A DNA stretch of 64,000 bases from Hymenobacter monticola (GCF_022811645.1 NZ_CP094534.1:62001-126000), one strand, 5' to 3'; counted from the first letter of the stretch, positions 8,334 to 17,241 are shown. Translations and numbers: made by a program. Notes: generated from the letters alone by a model not told the origin.

Positions 8334-9035
8334 TCACTTCAGCAGCGCGTTCATTGTTTGTTGCGCGCCTATTGGGTTGTATCCTTTTTTGATACACGCC
8401 AAATTAATGATTTCCGAGGTAAGACCCGAAGCGTAATAATCCTGCGGTTTGGTGCGCTCGTAGCGGTCAATTACCGCTTTAAAAGAACCGCTTTTTACTT
8501 CATCAAAAATTTCCTGCGCTTGTTCCTTGGTTGATATTTTTTTCAGCCCTGCCAGTTCCTTCATGTAAGCGTCGCTGAAATACGTGAAGTAAAAACCGGT
8601 GCGCAAGGCATTGGCGCTGATTTTGGCCGTGTCGATTGCTGCTTTGGTCGAACCAAAGCGCTGGGACAAATAGCCTACGGCATCCTTGCTCATATGATTT
8701 AAAATCACGAGCGAATACCTTGTCTCGGGATAAGGCTCTGAAGTCAGGGCGAGCGTATCGAGCTGCTCCACCTTCAGAACATCAAATTTTCCGGACCGAG
8801 CCGAAGAAATGATTTTGAAATGGTCCCCCGCCCGCTTCAGTTGGGATGACGAATGGGTTCGGCCCGCAAAGACGGCCGGATAGTCACGAAATAAGTAGAG
8901 CGTGTCGTGGCTCTGCCGCAGCGTGGTCGTACCCAGTCCCCTGCCGATGAAATGATAGTCCTGCGTGAGAAAAGTTTGGCCCTGCGCAGGGCCAAACGTG
9001 AGCAGTACGGCAACAAGCAGCACAAACCTCGTCAT
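8334..9035 (-). CDS. Hypothetical secreted protein
   Basis: 233 residues from MTRFVLLVAVLLTFGPAQGQ, a signal peptide with likely cleavage after GQ. The body is mixed alpha/beta with no motif I recognise. An in-frame ATG seven codons upstream (9056) would spoil the signal peptide n-region. The base composition is clearly more AT-rich than the surrounding DNA, which hints at acquisition. First gene of a probable pair with the 156-residue protein at 7846-8316. Confidence 0.55.
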   Translation of the reverse strand: MTRFVLLVAVLLTFGPAQGQTFLTQDYHFIGRGLGTTTLRQSHDTLYLFRDYPAVFAGRTHSSSQLKRAGDHFKIISSARSGKFDVLKVEQLDTLALTSEPYPETRYSLVILNHMSKDAVGYLSQRFGSTKAAIDTAKISANALRTGFYFTYFSDAYMKELAGLKKISTKEQAQEIFDEVKSGSFKAVIDRYERTKPQDYYASGLTSEIINLACIKKGYNPIGAQQTMNALLK

Positions 9036-9086
9036 AACAGGAAGCCGGTTTAACAATTACAAAAGCAAGAATACGCTTCGCTGTGG

Positions 9087-9245
9087 CCTCTCACCCGCCT
9101 CGGGCCGGAAGGGCGAGAGGCCGCGGGTTGTTTCGTCGGCATTCACGAGCTCACGGCATCCTAGTAACCCGGGCATCAGAGTAAAGGCGGCTGTGGTTTT
9201 GCCCGCGCCGTTGCAGCCGGCTAGGAGGTAAAGGGTTTGCAGGGG
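9087..9245 (-). pseudogene. Remnant of a zeta-toxin-like P-loop kinase
   Basis: On the minus strand this stretch encodes LYLLAGCNGAGKTTAAFTL, then PGLLGCRELVNADE and RGLSPFRPEA. This is the start of the zeta-toxin-like ATPase family (COG4185), which carries the Walker A GxNGAGKTT, a following FVNAD/E and GLSPF. Nothing upstream supplies a start codon and the frame loses similarity after about 53 residues, so only an N-terminal scrap survives. Such kinases often come with small antitoxin genes; none is visible. Confidence 0.7.
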
Positions 9246-9273
9246 TCTAGCAACGATACTTCACTAAACTCAA

Positions 9274-9663
9274 TCAATTAGGATTATCACCTTCCAACGT
9301 GACGGTATTGCGCACCCAATTGAGAAGTATCAGCCCTACAAATACTGATAATAATCGATACAAGTAAAACTCAACTTGTGATGCGGCAGAGTCTTGTATC
9401 ATTTCATTCATAAAGCGTCCTGCCATTCGCAACACCGGGCTAGCAATGAGCGCAACTATTATCCACAGCTTGATATTAAGCAGAGCCTTTGAACTCCTGA
9501 TATAAATCAGATAGATAATACTGCTTACCCAAAGAACGTGAAGCAATGTCGATAGCTCGAATTTTCTATTTAGCAATAACACGTGCGCTATTAATGTAAG
9601 CGAAAGCACTGCCAGTACCACCCAATAAATTCTCTTATCGGCAAAAACCAGTTTCATTTTCAT
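9274..9663 (-). CDS. Hypothetical small integral membrane protein
   Basis: 129 residues with four hydrophobic segments (IYWVVLAVLSLTLIAHVLLL, LLHVLWVSSIIYLIYI, LWIIVALIASPVLRMAG, YRLLSVFVGLILLNWV). No family recognised. AT-rich compared with the carboxylase gene next door, and it borders the zeta-toxin remnant, so this short stretch looks like acquired DNA. Confidence 0.5.
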   Translation of the reverse strand: MKMKLVFADKRIYWVVLAVLSLTLIAHVLLLNRKFELSTLLHVLWVSSIIYLIYIRSSKALLNIKLWIIVALIASPVLRMAGRFMNEMIQDSAASQVEFYLYRLLSVFVGLILLNWVRNTVTLEGDNPN

Positions 9664-9685
9664 TGCTCAGTATGCTTCTGCATTC

Positions 9686-11314
9686 TCATACCTGAATAAC
9701 CCCCACGTTGTACGCCTTCTCAATCGGCGCGTGGTTGGCTGCCGCAATGCCTTCGGAAATGACTTTGCGGGTTTCCAGCGGGTCAATCACGGCATCGACC
9801 CAGAGGCGGGCGGCGGCGTAATAGGGCGAGAGTTGCTCCTCGTAGCGAGCCTTGATGCGGTCGAGCAGTTCCTTTTCGGCTTCGGGGGTGATGACTTCGC
9901 CTTTGGCTTTGAGGCTGGCCACCTGAATTTGCAGCAGCGTGTTGGCCGCCGCGGCGCCGCTCATGACGGCCAGTTGGGCCGTGGGCCAGGCCACGATGAG
10001 GCGCGGGTCGTAGGCTTTGCCGCACATGGCGTAGTTGCCGGCGCCGTAGCTGTTGCCCACGATGACCGTGAACTTGGGCACCACCGAGTTGCTCATAGCA
10101 TTCACCATCTTGGCGCCATCCTTGATGATGCCACCCTGCTCACTCTGGCTGCCCACCATGAAGCCCGACACGTCGTGCAGAAACACCAGCGGGATGCGCT
10201 TCTGGTTGCAGTTCATGATGAAGCGCGCCGCCTTGTCGGCCGAGTCGGAGTAGATGACGCCGCCCATCTGCATGCCGGTTTTCTTGCTTTTCACAATCTT
10301 GCGCTGGTTGGCCACGATGCCCACCGCCCAGCCATCGATGCGCGCCAGCCCGCAGATGAGCGTCTGGCCGTACAAGTCCTTGTAGGGCTCAAACTCCGAG
10401 TTATCAACCAGTCGGTTGATAATGTCCATCATGTCGTAGGGCTTCACCCGGTCGGAGGGCAGCAGGCCGTAGATTTCCTGCTCGTCCTGCGCCGGCTTGG
10501 CCGGGGCCACGCGGCTGAAACCGGCCGTGGCCTGCCCACCCATCTTGTCGAAGATGTTGCGGATGTGCGTCAGGCACTCCTCGTCGGTGTCGAACTTGTA
10601 GTCCGTCACGCCCGAGATTTCGGAGTGCATGCTCGCGCCGCCCAGCGCCTCGTTATCAATGCTCTCGCCAATGGCCGATTTCACCAAATAAGAGCCCGCC
10701 AAGAACACCGAGCCCGTGCCGTTCACAATCATTGCCTCGTCGCTCATAATGGGCAGATAAGCCCCACCCGCCACGCAGGGCCCCATAATGGCGGAAATCT
10801 GCACGATGCCCATGCTGCTCATCACCGCGTTGTTGCGGAAGATGCGGCCGAAGTGCTCCTTGTCCGGGAAAATCTCGTCCTGCATGGGCAGGTACACGCC
10901 CGCCGAATCGACGAGGTAGATGATGGGCAGCTTGTTCTCGATGCTGATTTCCTGAGCCCGCAGGTTCTTCTTGGCGGTGATGGGAAACCAGGCGCCGGCC
11001 TTCACGGTGGCGTCGTTGGCCACCACCACGCACTGCCGCCCCTGCACGTAGCCGATGACGACCACCACGCCGCCGCCGGGGCAGCCTCCTTCTTCCTTGT
11101 ACATCCCCTCGCCCGCAAACGCGCCGATTTCCACCTGGGCCGCGCCCTTATCCAGCAGGTAGTCAATCCGCTCGCGAGCGTTGAGCTTGCCCTTGGCCTT
11201 GTGGGCTTCGATGCGCTTCTCGCCGCCGCCGAGGGCTACTTTCCGGAGCTTTTGGGTGAGGTTGAAGCTGAGCTGCTTGAGTTGGTCTTCGTTGCGGTTG
11301 AACTCGACGTTCAT
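9686..11314 (-). CDS. Acyl-CoA carboxylase, carboxyltransferase (beta) subunit
   Basis: 542 residues, full length for the family. It has both halves of the biotin-dependent carboxyltransferase fold: in the N half, DSAGVYLPMQDEIFPDKEHF and MGPCVAGGAYLPIMSDEA; in the C half, VFLHDVSGFMVGSQSEQGG and GNSYGAGNYAMCGKAYDPR. The QDEVFPD..HFGRIF-like segment is closest to methylcrotonyl-CoA carboxylase subunits, but propionyl-CoA specificity is not excluded. It transfers CO2 from carboxybiotin to an acyl-CoA. The partner biotin carboxylase/BCCP gene is not in the window. Start at MNVEFNRNEDQ; the frame is open upstream into the terminator. Confidence 0.92.
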   Translation of the reverse strand: MNVEFNRNEDQLKQLSFNLTQKLRKVALGGGEKRIEAHKAKGKLNARERIDYLLDKGAAQVEIGAFAGEGMYKEEGGCPGGGVVVVIGYVQGRQCVVVANDATVKAGAWFPITAKKNLRAQEISIENKLPIIYLVDSAGVYLPMQDEIFPDKEHFGRIFRNNAVMSSMGIVQISAIMGPCVAGGAYLPIMSDEAMIVNGTGSVFLAGSYLVKSAIGESIDNEALGGASMHSEISGVTDYKFDTDEECLTHIRNIFDKMGGQATAGFSRVAPAKPAQDEQEIYGLLPSDRVKPYDMMDIINRLVDNSEFEPYKDLYGQTLICGLARIDGWAVGIVANQRKIVKSKKTGMQMGGVIYSDSADKAARFIMNCNQKRIPLVFLHDVSGFMVGSQSEQGGIIKDGAKMVNAMSNSVVPKFTVIVGNSYGAGNYAMCGKAYDPRLIVAWPTAQLAVMSGAAAANTLLQIQVASLKAKGEVITPEAEKELLDRIKARYEEQLSPYYAAARLWVDAVIDPLETRKVISEGIAAANHAPIEKAYNVGVIQV

Positions 11315-11351
11315 AAGAAATGCGGGGTGGGATTTTGGTGGGAATAGGAGC

Positions 11352-11378
11352 AAAAAAATCCGCCCGGGGGGCGGATTT
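11352..11378 (-). terminator. Terminator of the amidase/MCE operon
   Basis: A 9-bp perfect stem (11356-11364 with 11370-11378) with 5-nt loop, followed on the minus strand by seven T. It lies between the MCE gene stop and the carboxylase start and separates the two transcripts. Confidence 0.8.
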
Positions 11379-11397
11379 CAAAGGTACGGCGGGAATT

Positions 11398-11475
11398 GTA
11401 GCGCGGACTTTGTGGTCCGCGTCCCCACGCCGTTCGGATGCCGGACGGGGACGCGGACCACAAAGTCTGCGCTAC
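11398..11475. repeat. Long palindrome, 29-nt arms (family shared with 21622-21700)
   Basis: Arms 11398-11426 and 11447-11475 pair over 29 nt with one mismatch, around a 20-nt loop. The outer arm begins GTAGCGCGGACT; the element between rimM and trmD begins GTAGCGTGGACT and has the same arm and loop length, so they belong to one family. Sits directly after the MCE gene stop. Confidence 0.85.
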
Positions 11476-11482
11476 TGACGTG

Positions 11483-12487
11483 CTACTTAATCGTCGTTTT
11501 TTTCTCCGTTTCCACCACGCTGCCGTTGGGCTTGGTCGTAGTGGTTTCGGTCTCGGTTTTCTTCTTGCTGCCCCCGCCGCCAAACACCGAGAAGTGCACG
11601 TAGCGCTTGGGGTTGGCTTTCAAGTCGGTGAGCAGCTCGTTGGAGCTGGCGGTGGTGGCGGCCAGGTTGTTGTAGAGCGTCGAGTCGTGCAGCAGGCGGC
11701 CCATCGAGCCTTTCTGGTCGCTGAGGGCCGTGTTGAGGCTTTGCACGGTGGTTTGGGCGTCGGCCAGGGTAGAGTTGAGGCGGCGCAGGGCCGGGCCCAC
11801 GGGCGCGGTTTTGAGCGAGTCAGAGAGCTGGCCGAAGTTCACGGCGATTTTGTCGAGCTTGCCGGTGGTGCGGTTCAGCGCGGTGCTCATCTGGGCCAGG
11901 TTGCGGGTGATGAGGGCAATGTTGGCTTGGTTGGCCACAATTAGCTTTTGCAAGGCCTCGGTGCTGGCGCGGGCACCGGCCAGGGTGCCTTGGATGCTCG
12001 TCTGGGCGTCCTTGTTCAGAAAGCCGTTGATGTGGGCCAACGTGGCGCCCACCGTGTCGAGCACGGGCAGGGCTTTCGCCTGGAAGGCATCGATGCTGCT
12101 GATGGCCGACTTGGTGCGTAGCTCCTCGCCGCCATTAAACTCCTTGCTGTTTTTGCCCATAAACAGCGTGATGCTCTTCGAGCCCAGCAACGAGCCGCTG
12201 AGGCCGGCCGTGGTGGAGTCGCCCACGATGATGCCTTTTTCAAGCTCTAGGGTGGCGCGCACGGTATTTCCTTTTTCGGGCTGCAGCTCCAGGTTTTTCA
12301 CCTGGCCCACCTTGATGCCGTTGAGCAGCACCTGGGCGCCCACCGTGAGGCCGTCGGCCGTGGGGTACACGGCGTAGTAGGTGCGGTCGTTGGAGAGTAG
12401 GTTGCTGCCTTTCAAAAAGTTATAGCCTATCACCAGGGCAGCAATGGCAACGATGGCCAGCAGCGCCACTTTGATTTCTTTAGACAC
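11483..12487 (-). CDS. MCE-domain (MlaD-like) lipid transport protein
   Basis: 334 residues from a GTG start giving (V)SKEIKVALLAIVAIAALV, a single N-terminal membrane anchor. Next comes the MCE domain (residues ~35-115) with VYPTADGLTVGAQVLLNGIK and VGQVKNLELQP, the classic MCE signature. The rest is a long coiled-coil-like helix region and a charged C-terminus. MCE proteins carry phospholipids between inner and outer membranes together with an MlaEF ABC transporter; those genes are not here. It follows the amidase gene; the pair amidase-MCE next to LptD recurs in Bacteroidota. Confidence 0.88.
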   Translation of the reverse strand: MSKEIKVALLAIVAIAALVIGYNFLKGSNLLSNDRTYYAVYPTADGLTVGAQVLLNGIKVGQVKNLELQPEKGNTVRATLELEKGIIVGDSTTAGLSGSLLGSKSITLFMGKNSKEFNGGEELRTKSAISSIDAFQAKALPVLDTVGATLAHINGFLNKDAQTSIQGTLAGARASTEALQKLIVANQANIALITRNLAQMSTALNRTTGKLDKIAVNFGQLSDSLKTAPVGPALRRLNSTLADAQTTVQSLNTALSDQKGSMGRLLHDSTLYNNLAATTASSNELLTDLKANPKRYVHFSVFGGGGSKKKTETETTTTKPNGSVVETEKKTTIK

Positions 12488-12493
12488 GGGAAA

Positions 12494-12603
12494 AGTGTTG
12501 AGTGTTGAATGTTGAGTGTTGAGATAATTAAATACCAAGTGTTAAAAGCTGAAAGATGCCACAGTGACTGTCACTTAACACTCAGCATTCAACACTCAAC
12601 ACT
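12494..12603. repeat. Palindrome with 27-nt arms made of GTGTTGA-type sub-repeats
   Basis: Arms 12494-12520 and 12577-12603 pair over 27 nt with one mismatch. Each arm contains repeated AGTGTTGA(G/A) units. The 56-nt loop is AT-rich. It fills the gap between the amidase stop and the MCE start, so an operon transcript would carry it as a large hairpin. Confidence 0.8.
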
Positions 12604-12613
12604 TAGCAGATGG

Positions 12614-13459
12614 CTAGCCGCCTTCGAGCTCGCGCTTGTATTCGCGAAACGCGCGGTAGATGCCCGCAGCCATATACGTTTGATTGGCTTTGTCGTTGAG
12701 GTACCGCTCCTCGGTGGGGTTGGTGAGGAAGCCGGATTCGATGAGAACCGAGGGCATGGTCGATTTCCAGAGCACCAGAAAGCCGGCCTGCTTCACGCCG
12801 CGGCTGGGGCGGCTCACGGTGGTGCGCAGCTGCCGGTCCACGCGCTGGGCAAAGCGCAGGCTGTTGGTGATGTAGGCCGACTGAAACAGCGAAAACATGA
12901 TGTGCGACTGCGGCGAGCTGGGGTCGAAGCCGTTGTAACGCGACTGGTAGTTCTTTTCTTGCAGAATAACCGAGTTTTCGCGCTGGGCCACGCCCAGGTT
13001 GGCGGTGGTTTTGTGCAGGCCCATGGTCCACACCTCGGTGCCGTGGCTTTGGCTGGGGCCGGCGTTGCAATGGATGGAAATGAACAGGTCGGCGTGGTTG
13101 CGGTTGGCGATGGCGGCGCGCTCGTCGAGCTCCACAAACACGTTGGTTTTGCGGGTGTAAATCACCTTCACGTCGGGCATGTTCTGCTCTATCTGCTTGC
13201 CCAGGGCCAGCACAAGGCTCAGGGCCACGTCGGCTTCGCGGGCACTCACGCCGGCGCAGCCCCGGTCTTTGCCGCCGTGGCCGGCGTCGAGCACCACCTT
13301 GCGCAGCCGGTAGCGGTCGGGCGAATCGGGGGCCGTGGCAGCCGAGTCGGGCGCGTAGCGGGTGGAATCGGCCGCGGTCTGGGCCTCCGCCTTCCACTCT
13401 CCACTTGCGGCGCCTAACAACAAAAGAGCGGCGCTGGCCAGGATGACAATAATCCGCAC
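12614..13459 (-). CDS. N-acetylmuramoyl-L-alanine amidase (Amidase_3)
   Basis: 281 residues with a signal peptide (MRIIVILASAALLLLGAASG). The catalytic domain follows: VVLDAGHGGKDRG with the first zinc His, DLFISIHCNAGPSQSHGTEV with the second His, and PSVLIESGFLTNPTEE with the catalytic Glu. It cleaves the bond between MurNAc and the stem peptide in the periplasm. No LysM or SPOR domain is present. It is transcribed divergently from lptD and followed by the MCE gene, an arrangement that ties wall remodelling to outer-membrane building. Confidence 0.93.
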   Translation of the reverse strand: MRIIVILASAALLLLGAASGEWKAEAQTAADSTRYAPDSAATAPDSPDRYRLRKVVLDAGHGGKDRGCAGVSAREADVALSLVLALGKQIEQNMPDVKVIYTRKTNVFVELDERAAIANRNHADLFISIHCNAGPSQSHGTEVWTMGLHKTTANLGVAQRENSVILQEKNYQSRYNGFDPSSPQSHIMFSLFQSAYITNSLRFAQRVDRQLRTTVSRPSRGVKQAGFLVLWKSTMPSVLIESGFLTNPTEERYLNDKANQTYMAAGIYRAFREYKRELEGG

Positions 13460-13491
13460 GTTGTTCGTTGAAGAGGCGGTAGCGACCTGCT

Positions 13492-13499
13492 ACCTTTGT
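13492..13499 (+). promoter_or_regulatory. -7 box of the lptD promoter
   Basis: TACCTTTG, an exact TAnnTTTG match, with TTG at 13469-13471 placed 20 bp upstream as -33. Transcription is expected from about 13505. Confidence 0.6.
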
Positions 13500-13507
13500 A
13501 GAAGCCC

Positions 13508-13515
13508 CAAAAGTA
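13508..13515 (-). promoter_or_regulatory. Candidate -7 box of the amidase/MCE operon
   Basis: Minus strand TACTTTTG fits TAnnTTTG and lies about 50 nt before the amidase start. It is only 8 bp from the lptD -7 box and faces it, so the two promoters would overlap. I see no -33 TTG at proper spacing. Confidence 0.4.
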
Positions 13516-13538
13516 AACGAATTAACCGCTACTATACT

Positions 13539-16500
13539 TTGCCTGCTAGGTTTGGCCTTCGTTCCGAAGCCGGGTTTCGGCCCTCGCCGCACCGCCTGAC
13601 GGCGGCGCGGCTTCGCCCTGGCGTGCTGGGGTGTGTCTTTTTACTGCTGTTCGGCCTCGCGGGTTTAGCTTCGGGCCAAACAGGGCAGCCCACGCCCAAA
13701 AAGACCCAGCGCAAAGCCAAAATTCAGGCCCGCAAGGCGCGGGCCCAGGCCATCCGGCAGGCGCCCACCACGCCGGGCGTCGACTCCAGCACCGTGGCCA
13801 CGCCCCGGCGCGGCACCACCGTGGCCCCGGCCAAGCCCGGCCAGCGGCCTGGCTCGGCCCCCACCCCGCCGGTGCGCAACATCTCGGCCGACCCGCGCGA
13901 CCCCGTGGGCCCGCCCCCGCCCGGTGTGCGCAACGCCGGCCAGTCGCGCGTGCCCGGCGCTTCCCACAAGCCCGTACCCGATACGCTGGCCCCCGGCGGC
14001 GGTGCCCGCCTGCCCGGCGTGGTGCCCACCGACACCAGCGGGCTGGTGAACGGCGTGCGCGGCGCCGGCGATTCCTTGCAAGTGGCGGCCAAGCCCAAGG
14101 GCCAGATTCAAACCACCATCAACTACACGGCCAAGGACTCCATTCAGTTCGACGTGACCAAGAAGGTGGCGCGGCTGTATGAAAGCGCCAGCGTGGTGTA
14201 TGGCCAAACCGACCTCAAGGCGGCCCTCATCACGGTGAACTACGGCAACAACACCATGCAGGCCGAAGGCCGGCTGGACTCGGTCAAAAACAGGCAGGTG
14301 GGCACGCCCATTCTTACCGACAATGGCCAGAAATACCAGGCCCGCACCATTGCCTACAATTTCAAGAGCAAGAAAGCCAAGGTATCCGAGGCCGTGACTA
14401 CGCAGGGCGAGGGCTACGTGGGTGCGCAGGTCATCAAACGTCTGCCCAACGGCGACATCAACGGCCTGATGGGGCGCTACACGACGTGCAACCTGGAGCA
14501 CCCCCACTTCTACATTCAGGCCAAGAAAATGAAGATGATTCCGGGCGACAAGGTCGTGACCGGGCCCTTCAACCTCGTCATTGGCGACGTGCCCACGCCG
14601 CTGGGTTTCCTGTTCGGGTTTTTCCCCACGCCCAAGCGCAGCCGGGGCTCGGGGGTGTTGATTCCGACCTTCGGGCAGGCCGCCGACCGGGGCTACTTCC
14701 TCACCAACGGCGGCTACTATTTCGCGCCCAACGACTACATCGGCGTGCGCCTGACCGGGGACATTTACGCCGGCAACGCCGAAACCTTCGGTGGCTGGGG
14801 CGCCACGGCCGACATTTCGTACCTGAAGCGCTACACCTACCAGGGCAACTTCAACTTCCGCTTCTCGACGCGGCCCAGCAACCAGATTCTGGCCACCGAC
14901 GCCGTGGGCGTGGGCCAGACCTACATCCGCCCGCCGGCCGCCAACTCGTTCTGGATTACCTGGAGCCACACGCCCGTGCCCAAGCCCGGCGGCGGCCGCT
15001 TCTCGGCCAGCGTGAATGCGGGCACCAGCAGCTACAACCAAATCAACAGCCTCGACGCGCGGCGCTACCTGTCCACGCAGTTCAGCTCCAGCGTCAGCTA
15101 CTCGAAGCAGATTCGCAACTCCCCCATCAACTACGACATCCGCCTGAGCCAGGCCCAGGGCACCGACGGCCGCATGACCTTCACCCTGCCCGACATCAGC
15201 GTGGGCGTGGCCCGGCAATACCCCTACCAGTGGTTCGGCATCAAGCCGGGCCAGGGCGGCAAGTTTGGGGCGGCCACCTACGAGCAGTTCACGCTGAGCT
15301 ACAACCTCACGGCCCGCAACGAGGTGAGCAACACCATCGGCGCCCGCTCGCTGGCCAATGGCCTGCCCCTGCTGGGCGGCACCAACGACAACATCCGCAT
15401 TCCGTTCAGCTTTGCCACCCTGGGCCGGCTATTGCAGAATTCCAACAACGGCATCCAGCACCAGTTCGGCATCGGGCTGGGCTCTTACGACTTGGGGCCC
15501 CACTTCAAGCTCAGCCCCTCGGTGAACTACAGCGAGGTGTGGTACAGCAAGAAACTACGCTACCTCTATAGCCCGGTGGCCCAAGCGGTGCGCATCGACA
15601 CCGTCTACGGCTTCAACCGCCTGAATACCTATTCTGGAGCGCTGAGCCTCAACACCACCATCTACGGCACGGTGGTGCGCCGGGGCGTGCACAAGATTCA
15701 GGCCCTGCGCCACAAGATAACGCCCAGTCTCAACTACACCTATGCCCCCGACCTGCGCACCGAAGAGCGTTTCCCGGTGGGCTCGACGGTGCTTAATGGA
15801 TATATTAACCAGTTTGGGCAACCCGTCTACAACACTACGCGGGCCAACCAAGTGCTGCTCAACAACTACACTTTTGACTCTTACCAGAGTTTCCTCTACG
15901 GCACGCCAGGCGGCAGCAGCCAGAACACGATTTCGTTCAGCCTCCAAAACGCGGTGGAAATGAAAATTCGGGATTCCAACGATACGACTGGCCTCAACCC
16001 GTTCAAGAAATCCAACCTGATTGAAGGACTCGACTTCAACATTGGCTACAACCTGAACAACGGGGAAGCCGACTCGTTGAGGCTGACGCCCCTGGGCGTG
16101 AACTTCCGCACCCAGATTGCCAAGAAGCTGAACCTGAACAGCACCGCCACCTTCAGCGCCTACCAGCGCGACGCCAGCGGCCGTACCATCAACAAGTACT
16201 TGTTCGAAGCCGACCCACGCAAGCTCCTGCGCCTGACCTCGGCCAGCTTTGGGGCCACCTATAGCTTCAACCCCGCCACGGGCAAGAAGAAAAGCACCAT
16301 TCCGCGCGCCGTGGCCCCGGCCAACGACCCCACCCTGGGCACCGTGGGCCCGCCCAACTACTACGCCGACTACGTCGATTTCGACATTCCGTGGGAGCTG
16401 TCCCTGACCTATGCGGCCGGCTACACCACCAACCCGGTGCCGCTCACACAGGCCTACCTCGACGCCAACTTCCAGGGCCGGCGCCCGCCCATTCTGGCCC

Positions 16501-16757
16501 TGAACACGGTCGGCGTGACGGGCTCCGTGAAGCTCACCGAGAACCTGCGCCTGAGCTACAACCTGGGCTACGACATCACCAATCAATCCATCACGTACCC
16601 GAACATCACCTTCTTCCGCGATTTGCACTGCTGGCAAATCAACGGTACCTGGATTCCCTTCGGAATTACGAAAGGCTACAATTTCACCATTGCGGCCAAG
16701 AGCAGTTTATTGCAAGATTTAAAGATTAATCGAAACCGCTACGCGCAGTTTCAGTAG
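13539..16757 (+). CDS. lptD: LPS assembly outer-membrane protein LptD
   Basis: About 1,072 residues. After a signal sequence (VLGCVFLLLFGLAGLASG) and a proline/arginine-rich linker comes an OstA/LptA-like beta-jellyroll (YGQTDLKAALITVNYGNNTM, GQKYQARTIAYNFKSKKAKV), then a large barrel domain with GDVPTPLGFLFGFFPTPKRS and many aromatic strand ends. The cysteines in YTTCNLEHPHF and DLHCWQINGTW are candidates for the disulfides that lock LptD. It inserts lipopolysaccharide into the outer leaflet. The start is uncertain: TTG 13539, GTG 13623 or the far upstream ATG 13362, which lies before the promoter. Confidence 0.88.
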   Translation: MPARFGLRSEAGFRPSPHRLTAARLRPGVLGCVFLLLFGLAGLASGQTGQPTPKKTQRKAKIQARKARAQAIRQAPTTPGVDSSTVATPRRGTTVAPAKPGQRPGSAPTPPVRNISADPRDPVGPPPPGVRNAGQSRVPGASHKPVPDTLAPGGGARLPGVVPTDTSGLVNGVRGAGDSLQVAAKPKGQIQTTINYTAKDSIQFDVTKKVARLYESASVVYGQTDLKAALITVNYGNNTMQAEGRLDSVKNRQVGTPILTDNGQKYQARTIAYNFKSKKAKVSEAVTTQGEGYVGAQVIKRLPNGDINGLMGRYTTCNLEHPHFYIQAKKMKMIPGDKVVTGPFNLVIGDVPTPLGFLFGFFPTPKRSRGSGVLIPTFGQAADRGYFLTNGGYYFAPNDYIGVRLTGDIYAGNAETFGGWGATADISYLKRYTYQGNFNFRFSTRPSNQILATDAVGVGQTYIRPPAANSFWITWSHTPVPKPGGGRFSASVNAGTSSYNQINSLDARRYLSTQFSSSVSYSKQIRNSPINYDIRLSQAQGTDGRMTFTLPDISVGVARQYPYQWFGIKPGQGGKFGAATYEQFTLSYNLTARNEVSNTIGARSLANGLPLLGGTNDNIRIPFSFATLGRLLQNSNNGIQHQFGIGLGSYDLGPHFKLSPSVNYSEVWYSKKLRYLYSPVAQAVRIDTVYGFNRLNTYSGALSLNTTIYGTVVRRGVHKIQALRHKITPSLNYTYAPDLRTEERFPVGSTVLNGYINQFGQPVYNTTRANQVLLNNYTFDSYQSFLYGTPGGSSQNTISFSLQNAVEMKIRDSNDTTGLNPFKKSNLIEGLDFNIGYNLNNGEADSLRLTPLGVNFRTQIAKKLNLNSTATFSAYQRDASGRTINKYLFEADPRKLLRLTSASFGATYSFNPATGKKKSTIPRAVAPANDPTLGTVGPPNYYADYVDFDIPWELSLTYAAGYTTNPVPLTQAYLDANFQGRRPPILALNTVGVTGSVKLTENLRLSYNLGYDITNQSITYPNITFFRDLHCWQINGTWIPFGITKGYNFTIAAKSSLLQDLKINRNRYAQFQ

Positions 16758-16881
16758 TGCTGAATTCGTTCACATAGGAATTGGCTGTGTTGGCGGGGCG
16801 GGGCTTGGCGTTGGGCGCCATTGCCAGCGCGGGCACCCGCCGCTTGGTTGTTTTGGAAACCTTTCCGTTTCCCCTACCGCC

Positions 16882-17241
16882 ATGAATCCCTTCTTCCTCC
16901 GCGTGCTCCTGGCCGCCGATTCGGCCCCCGACACCACCGCCGTTGAATACTACCTGCACGACGCAGGCCATGAAGTGGTGCGCGTGGAGGCCCACGGCGA
17001 CACGGCCCTCAAAGCCGCCCGCCTCGTGCACCCCGACCTAGTGGTGCTTAGCGGCTCCCTGCCCGGCAGCCTCGACGGTGTGGCCCTGGCCGCGGCGCTC
17101 CAGCAGCAGGTGCTGGCGCCCACACCCGTCATCATCGTCACCGACCCGGCCGAGCTGCCCGCGCTGCTGGCGCGGCAAATTCCGTCCGCTGCCTGGCCCT
17201 GCCATTCCGAAGCCTCCACACTGCCCGATGCCGCCGCTTAA
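16882..17241 (+). CDS. Stand-alone receiver-like protein lacking the phosphorylation site
   Basis: 119 residues with the fold pattern of a CheY-like receiver: RVLLAADSAPDTTAVEYYL, LKAARLVHPDLVVL, SLPGSLDGVALAAAL and PVIIVTDPAEL. The position of the phospho-accepting Asp (residue 57, in the stretch PDLVVLSGSLPG) is Ser, and the conserved Lys near the end is absent. It is therefore a pseudo-receiver that cannot work by Asp phosphorylation. No kinase gene is nearby. Its own terminator follows. Confidence 0.7.
   Translation: MNPFFLRVLLAADSAPDTTAVEYYLHDAGHEVVRVEAHGDTALKAARLVHPDLVVLSGSLPGSLDGVALAAALQQQVLAPTPVIIVTDPAELPALLARQIPSAAWPCHSEASTLPDAAA

Noticed and set aside
9731..11347. Open frame of ~538 codons antisense to the carboxylase gene
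   Set aside because: Shadow frame; the opposite strand encodes a full-length recognised enzyme.
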